Source: Burkholderiaceae bacterium (lineage in GTDB: Bacteria > Pseudomonadota > Gammaproteobacteria > Burkholderiales > Burkholderiaceae). From it: a stretch of 9,019 nucleotides of DNA. This document shows positions 6,994 through 9,019 of this stretch, one piece after another. The notes under the pieces were generated by a model. The model was not told the origin of the DNA. It made no database searches and saw only the letters and a program-made list of their open reading frames with translations. The position numbers and the translations under genes were made by a program. The DNA is taken from assembly GCA_947374315.1 (NCBI GenBank), contig CANCBK010000069.1:1-9019 (forward strand), given 5' to 3'. Each line of letters opens with the position of its first letter. Positions within the stretch are counted from its first letter, which is position 1.

Positions 6994-7075
6994 GAATCCT
7001 TAATCCTAGAGCCTTTATTGTAGGCTTTTTTGACGTTTTAAGCGGATCCAACCCTAGGCTGGGATAGAATTCAGG
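6994..7075. promoter_or_regulatory. Divergent promoter region between the regulator and the riboswitch
   Basis: This gap must carry promoters for the minus-strand regulator and the plus-strand riboswitch transcript. On the plus strand, TAGAAT (7065-7070, five of six to the -10 consensus) would place the start near 7077, at the beginning of the riboswitch. On the minus strand, TACAAT (7022-7017) is a possible -10 for the regulator. Neither has a convincing -35 element. Confidence 0.35.
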
Positions 7076-7270
7076 GGTCGTGGTGCTTTGTTGCAATGCA
7101 ATAAAGTTAAACGGGAAACACTAAACGTGTGCTGCCCCCGCAACGGTAAGTAAATGCACCCCCAACTGCAAAGTAAAGGTGTCAGGAGTCTGATCAAGCC
7201 ACTGTGCGCGTCAATCGCATGGGAAGGCCAGATTCTGAGATTTACAGCCCGGATACCGGCCAAGACAGGT
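7076..7270 (+). ncRNA. Cobalamin riboswitch
   Basis: The conserved blocks of the cobalamin (B12) riboswitch appear in order. These are the P2-region hairpin CTTT-G-TTGC/GCAA-T-AAAG (7086-7106), TTAAACGGGAA (7107-7117), a CAC/GTG P3 stem, and the hallmark GCTGCCCCCGCAAC (7131-7144). GCCACTG (7198-7204) follows, paired across a small stem with TGGGAAGGC (7220-7228). Last is the B12-box AGCCCGGATACCGGCC (7246-7261). It normally binds adenosyl- or other cobalamins and lowers expression of the downstream gene. It precedes a TonB-dependent receptor, the classic B12-uptake target. The outer limits are approximate. Confidence 0.95.
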
Positions 7271-7411
7271 GGAATTTTGCGGACGGGGATCTTCGCGCGC
7301 TAATGAAAGTGCCCTGGCACCCAATTGACGCTTGAACTCTCGCATGTGAAATTCTGTTCGACCCAGCTCACGGGGAAGTTAGCTAGGTGATTCGAAGGCA
7401 GAAGGTTCATC
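7271..7411 (+). promoter_or_regulatory. Long leader / expression platform with a hairpin at the ribosome-binding site
   Basis: The 141 bases between the riboswitch core and the start codon contain no gene. A small GTGC-CCTG-GCAC hairpin is present. A larger one pairs CTG and TTCGA (7354-7361) with TCGAA and CAG (7392-7401), continuing inward through AGCT/AGCT and CAC/GTT to a GGGGAA loop. Its 3' foot touches the GAAGG ribosome-binding site (7401-7405), which lies 6 bases before the ATG. No terminator U-run is seen, so control of translation start is more likely than attenuation. Confidence 0.5.
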
Positions 7412-9019
7412 ATGAAACAGCAGTTCAGCAGCAAAACAATAGCCGCCCTACTTTGCGGCGCAGCAATAACATTCAATGCAATAGCTCAAAATTCCCAATC
7501 AACAGTGATTGTCTCGGGATCGCGGTTTGAAGAAAACCTCAATGAGGTGCCAGCAAATGTCAAAGTAATTACTCGCGATGAAATTGCAAACTCAAGCTCA
7601 AACAATGTGCCGGAAGTTCTCTCCCAGATTGGTGGGCTGAATGTAAAAAATGCTAGCGGCAATCCATTAAATCTAGATGCGTCAGTTGACATGGGTGGGT
7701 ATGGCGCAACCGCAAACAGCACCACTCTAATATTGGTGGATGGTCAGCGATTAAACCCCATAGATTCCGGCACTATCAATTGGGAATCCATCCCTATTGA
7801 CTCGATTGAACGAATTGAACTCCTACAAGGCGGTGCCAGTGTTCAATACGGCAATGGGGCTGTGGGTGGCGTTATCAATATCATTACTAATGGTGGTGCA
7901 AAAAATATAAATCAAGCATCTGCCACTTATGGAAGCTACAACACTCTCATTAACAACGCAATTCTGCGCAATAAGGTTAACGACACTACCATTCAACTTA
8001 CAGCAAATACCTCCAACACGGATGGTTGGCGCCAAAACTCAGCAGCAAATGCCTATGCATTTGACGGCAAGATAACTCAATCATTAGGCGGGATTGACCA
8101 GGTCTATGCTGACATATTCTTTAATCACTCCAACTCCCAAACTCCAGGATCAGTGCTAGGTCAAGCGGGGACCGGTAACCCTCAATCTGCTAGAGCTGAA
8201 TTTATTGGATCGACAACAACCACAGATAACGCAGGAATTAGGGCTGGATTTATCAAAGCAATTAATGATCGACTCACCCTTGATATTGACGGAACTTATT
8301 CAAATAAGAATACTAATTCCAATACCCCATCTTTTTCATATTATTTGCTAAACCCAAACTGGCAACTTGCGGTTTCTCCGAAGATAAAAGCAAACTTTGG
8401 ATCTTGGGGTACGACAGTTTTAGGGTATGACTTTAATCAAGCCTCTCAAAGCAATTCATCAGGTTCGTCCTTTGGCAACACAAGCCTTCAACAAAATGTT
8501 AGCGTCCTCAATCAATCTATGTATCTTGTTTCACGCATCCCCTTGCAGATAATCGAAGGGTTGGAGGCTAGCGGCGGCTTTAGACATCAAGCGCAGAATG
8601 CTTCTACAAACGACCTCTCCACTGGCTCGACCATTAGCGCAAACCAAAAGTACTCCGCTAATGCGGGTGATGCTGCTTTTAATTACAACTACCGAGCAGG
8701 TCAAAAAATATTCATCAAGTGGGATCAATCCTATCGCTTTCCAAATACCGATGAATTCTGGGGCTTTGATCCAAATGCAAACGGAGGTTTCGGCGCTCCT
8801 GTTTTTAATGGCATCCTAAGACCTCAAATCTCTCAAACTTATTCGGCTGGGGGGGACTGGAATATTCATCACTCCCATCTTTCAGCCATGATCTTCCAAT
8901 CAGTCACGCAGAATGAAATTCGCTATGATCCATCCACTGGCAACAATATCAATACCGCCGGGAATATTAGTCGTACCGGCTTTCTATTTGATTCCTCAAG
9001 CAATATCACCAAAAATTTA
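7412..9019 (+). CDS. TonB-dependent outer-membrane receptor, probably for cobalamin (3' partial)
   Basis: The frame is open from the ATG at 7412 to the end of the window: 536 codons without a stop. A Sec signal peptide (1-25, cleaved after AIA) is followed by a TonB-box-like STVIVSGSR (30-38). The plug domain (about 40-165) carries NVPEVLSQIGGLNV (65-78), TLILVDGQRLN (105-115), IDSIERIELLQGGASVQYG (129-147) and GAVGGVINIIT (149-159). The rest is beta-barrel with many Asn, Ser and Thr residues and alternating strands. Such receptors bind a scarce ligand at the cell surface and import it using TonB-ExbBD energy. The cobalamin riboswitch just upstream strongly suggests a B12 or related corrinoid substrate (BtuB-like). 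The GAAGG site at 7401-7405 supports this start. The last part of the barrel is missing because the window ends. Confidence 0.95.
   Translation, partial: MKQQFSSKTIAALLCGAAITFNAIAQNSQSTVIVSGSRFEENLNEVPANVKVITRDEIANSSSNNVPEVLSQIGGLNVKNASGNPLNLDASVDMGGYGATANSTTLILVDGQRLNPIDSGTINWESIPIDSIERIELLQGGASVQYGNGAVGGVINIITNGGAKNINQASATYGSYNTLINNAILRNKVNDTTIQLTANTSNTDGWRQNSAANAYAFDGKITQSLGGIDQVYADIFFNHSNSQTPGSVLGQAGTGNPQSARAEFIGSTTTTDNAGIRAGFIKAINDRLTLDIDGTYSNKNTNSNTPSFSYYLLNPNWQLAVSPKIKANFGSWGTTVLGYDFNQASQSNSSGSSFGNTSLQQNVSVLNQSMYLVSRIPLQIIEGLEASGGFRHQAQNASTNDLSTGSTISANQKYSANAGDAAFNYNYRAGQKIFIKWDQSYRFPNTDEFWGFDPNANGGFGAPVFNGILRPQISQTYSAGGDWNIHHSHLSAMIFQSVTQNEIRYDPSTGNNINTAGNISRTGFLFDSSSNITKNL

Noticed and set aside
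7008..7031. Plus-strand terminator-like hairpin AGCCT/AGGCT followed by Ts
   Set aside because: No plus-strand gene lies upstream for it to terminate, the stem is short, and it sits where promoters for the regulator and riboswitch must lie.
7054..7263. Minus-strand open frame of 69 codons
   Set aside because: It lies wholly across the cobalamin riboswitch and its protein has no recognisable features.
1..9019. CRISPR arrays, tRNA or rRNA genes, insertion sequences, prophage genes
   Set aside because: I saw no regularly spaced repeats, cloverleaf sequences, rRNA blocks, transposases or phage proteins on either strand.

Overview
The window looks like a chromosomal segment of a betaproteobacterium. 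The modest GC content, the gene families and the general look of the proteins suggest a Polynucleobacter-like member of the Burkholderiaceae, but no rRNA or marker gene is present to prove this. Its core is a minus-strand oxalate catabolism locus, next to a plus-strand, riboswitch-controlled outer-membrane receptor gene.

Layout. Positions 1-214 hold the 3' end of a plus-strand outer-membrane beta-barrel gene. A minus-strand block then runs (in transcription order, right to left) from a Crp/Fnr-family regulator (6993-6376), to oxalyl-CoA decarboxylase oxc (6162-4456), formyl-CoA:oxalate CoA-transferase frc (4391-3141), a clear intrinsic terminator (3111-3084), a stand-alone PAS-domain protein (3046-2624), a second diverged Frc paralogue (2490-1243), and, one base later, a formyltransferase resembling the N-terminal hydrolase domain of 10-formyltetrahydrofolate dehydrogenase (1241-309). 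On the plus strand, a cobalamin riboswitch (about 7076-7270) leads into a TonB-dependent receptor that starts at 7412 and runs off the window.

How the genes work together. Frc moves CoA from formyl-CoA to oxalate, giving oxalyl-CoA and formate. Oxc decarboxylates oxalyl-CoA to formyl-CoA and CO2, which closes the cycle. The second Frc paralogue and the formyltransferase are tightly coupled. They may process a related CoA ester, or may connect formyl groups to the folate C1 pool; the latter is a hypothesis. A perfect FNR-like palindrome (TTGAC-N4-GTCAA) lies between the Crp/Fnr gene and oxc, which suggests local control by the neighbouring regulator. No oxalate transporter is visible in the window.

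The most interesting points are the formyltransferase with its possible formyl-CoA/folate link, the active-site changes in the second Frc, the lone PAS sensor flanked by similar inverted repeats, and the matched regulator-operator pair upstream of oxc.
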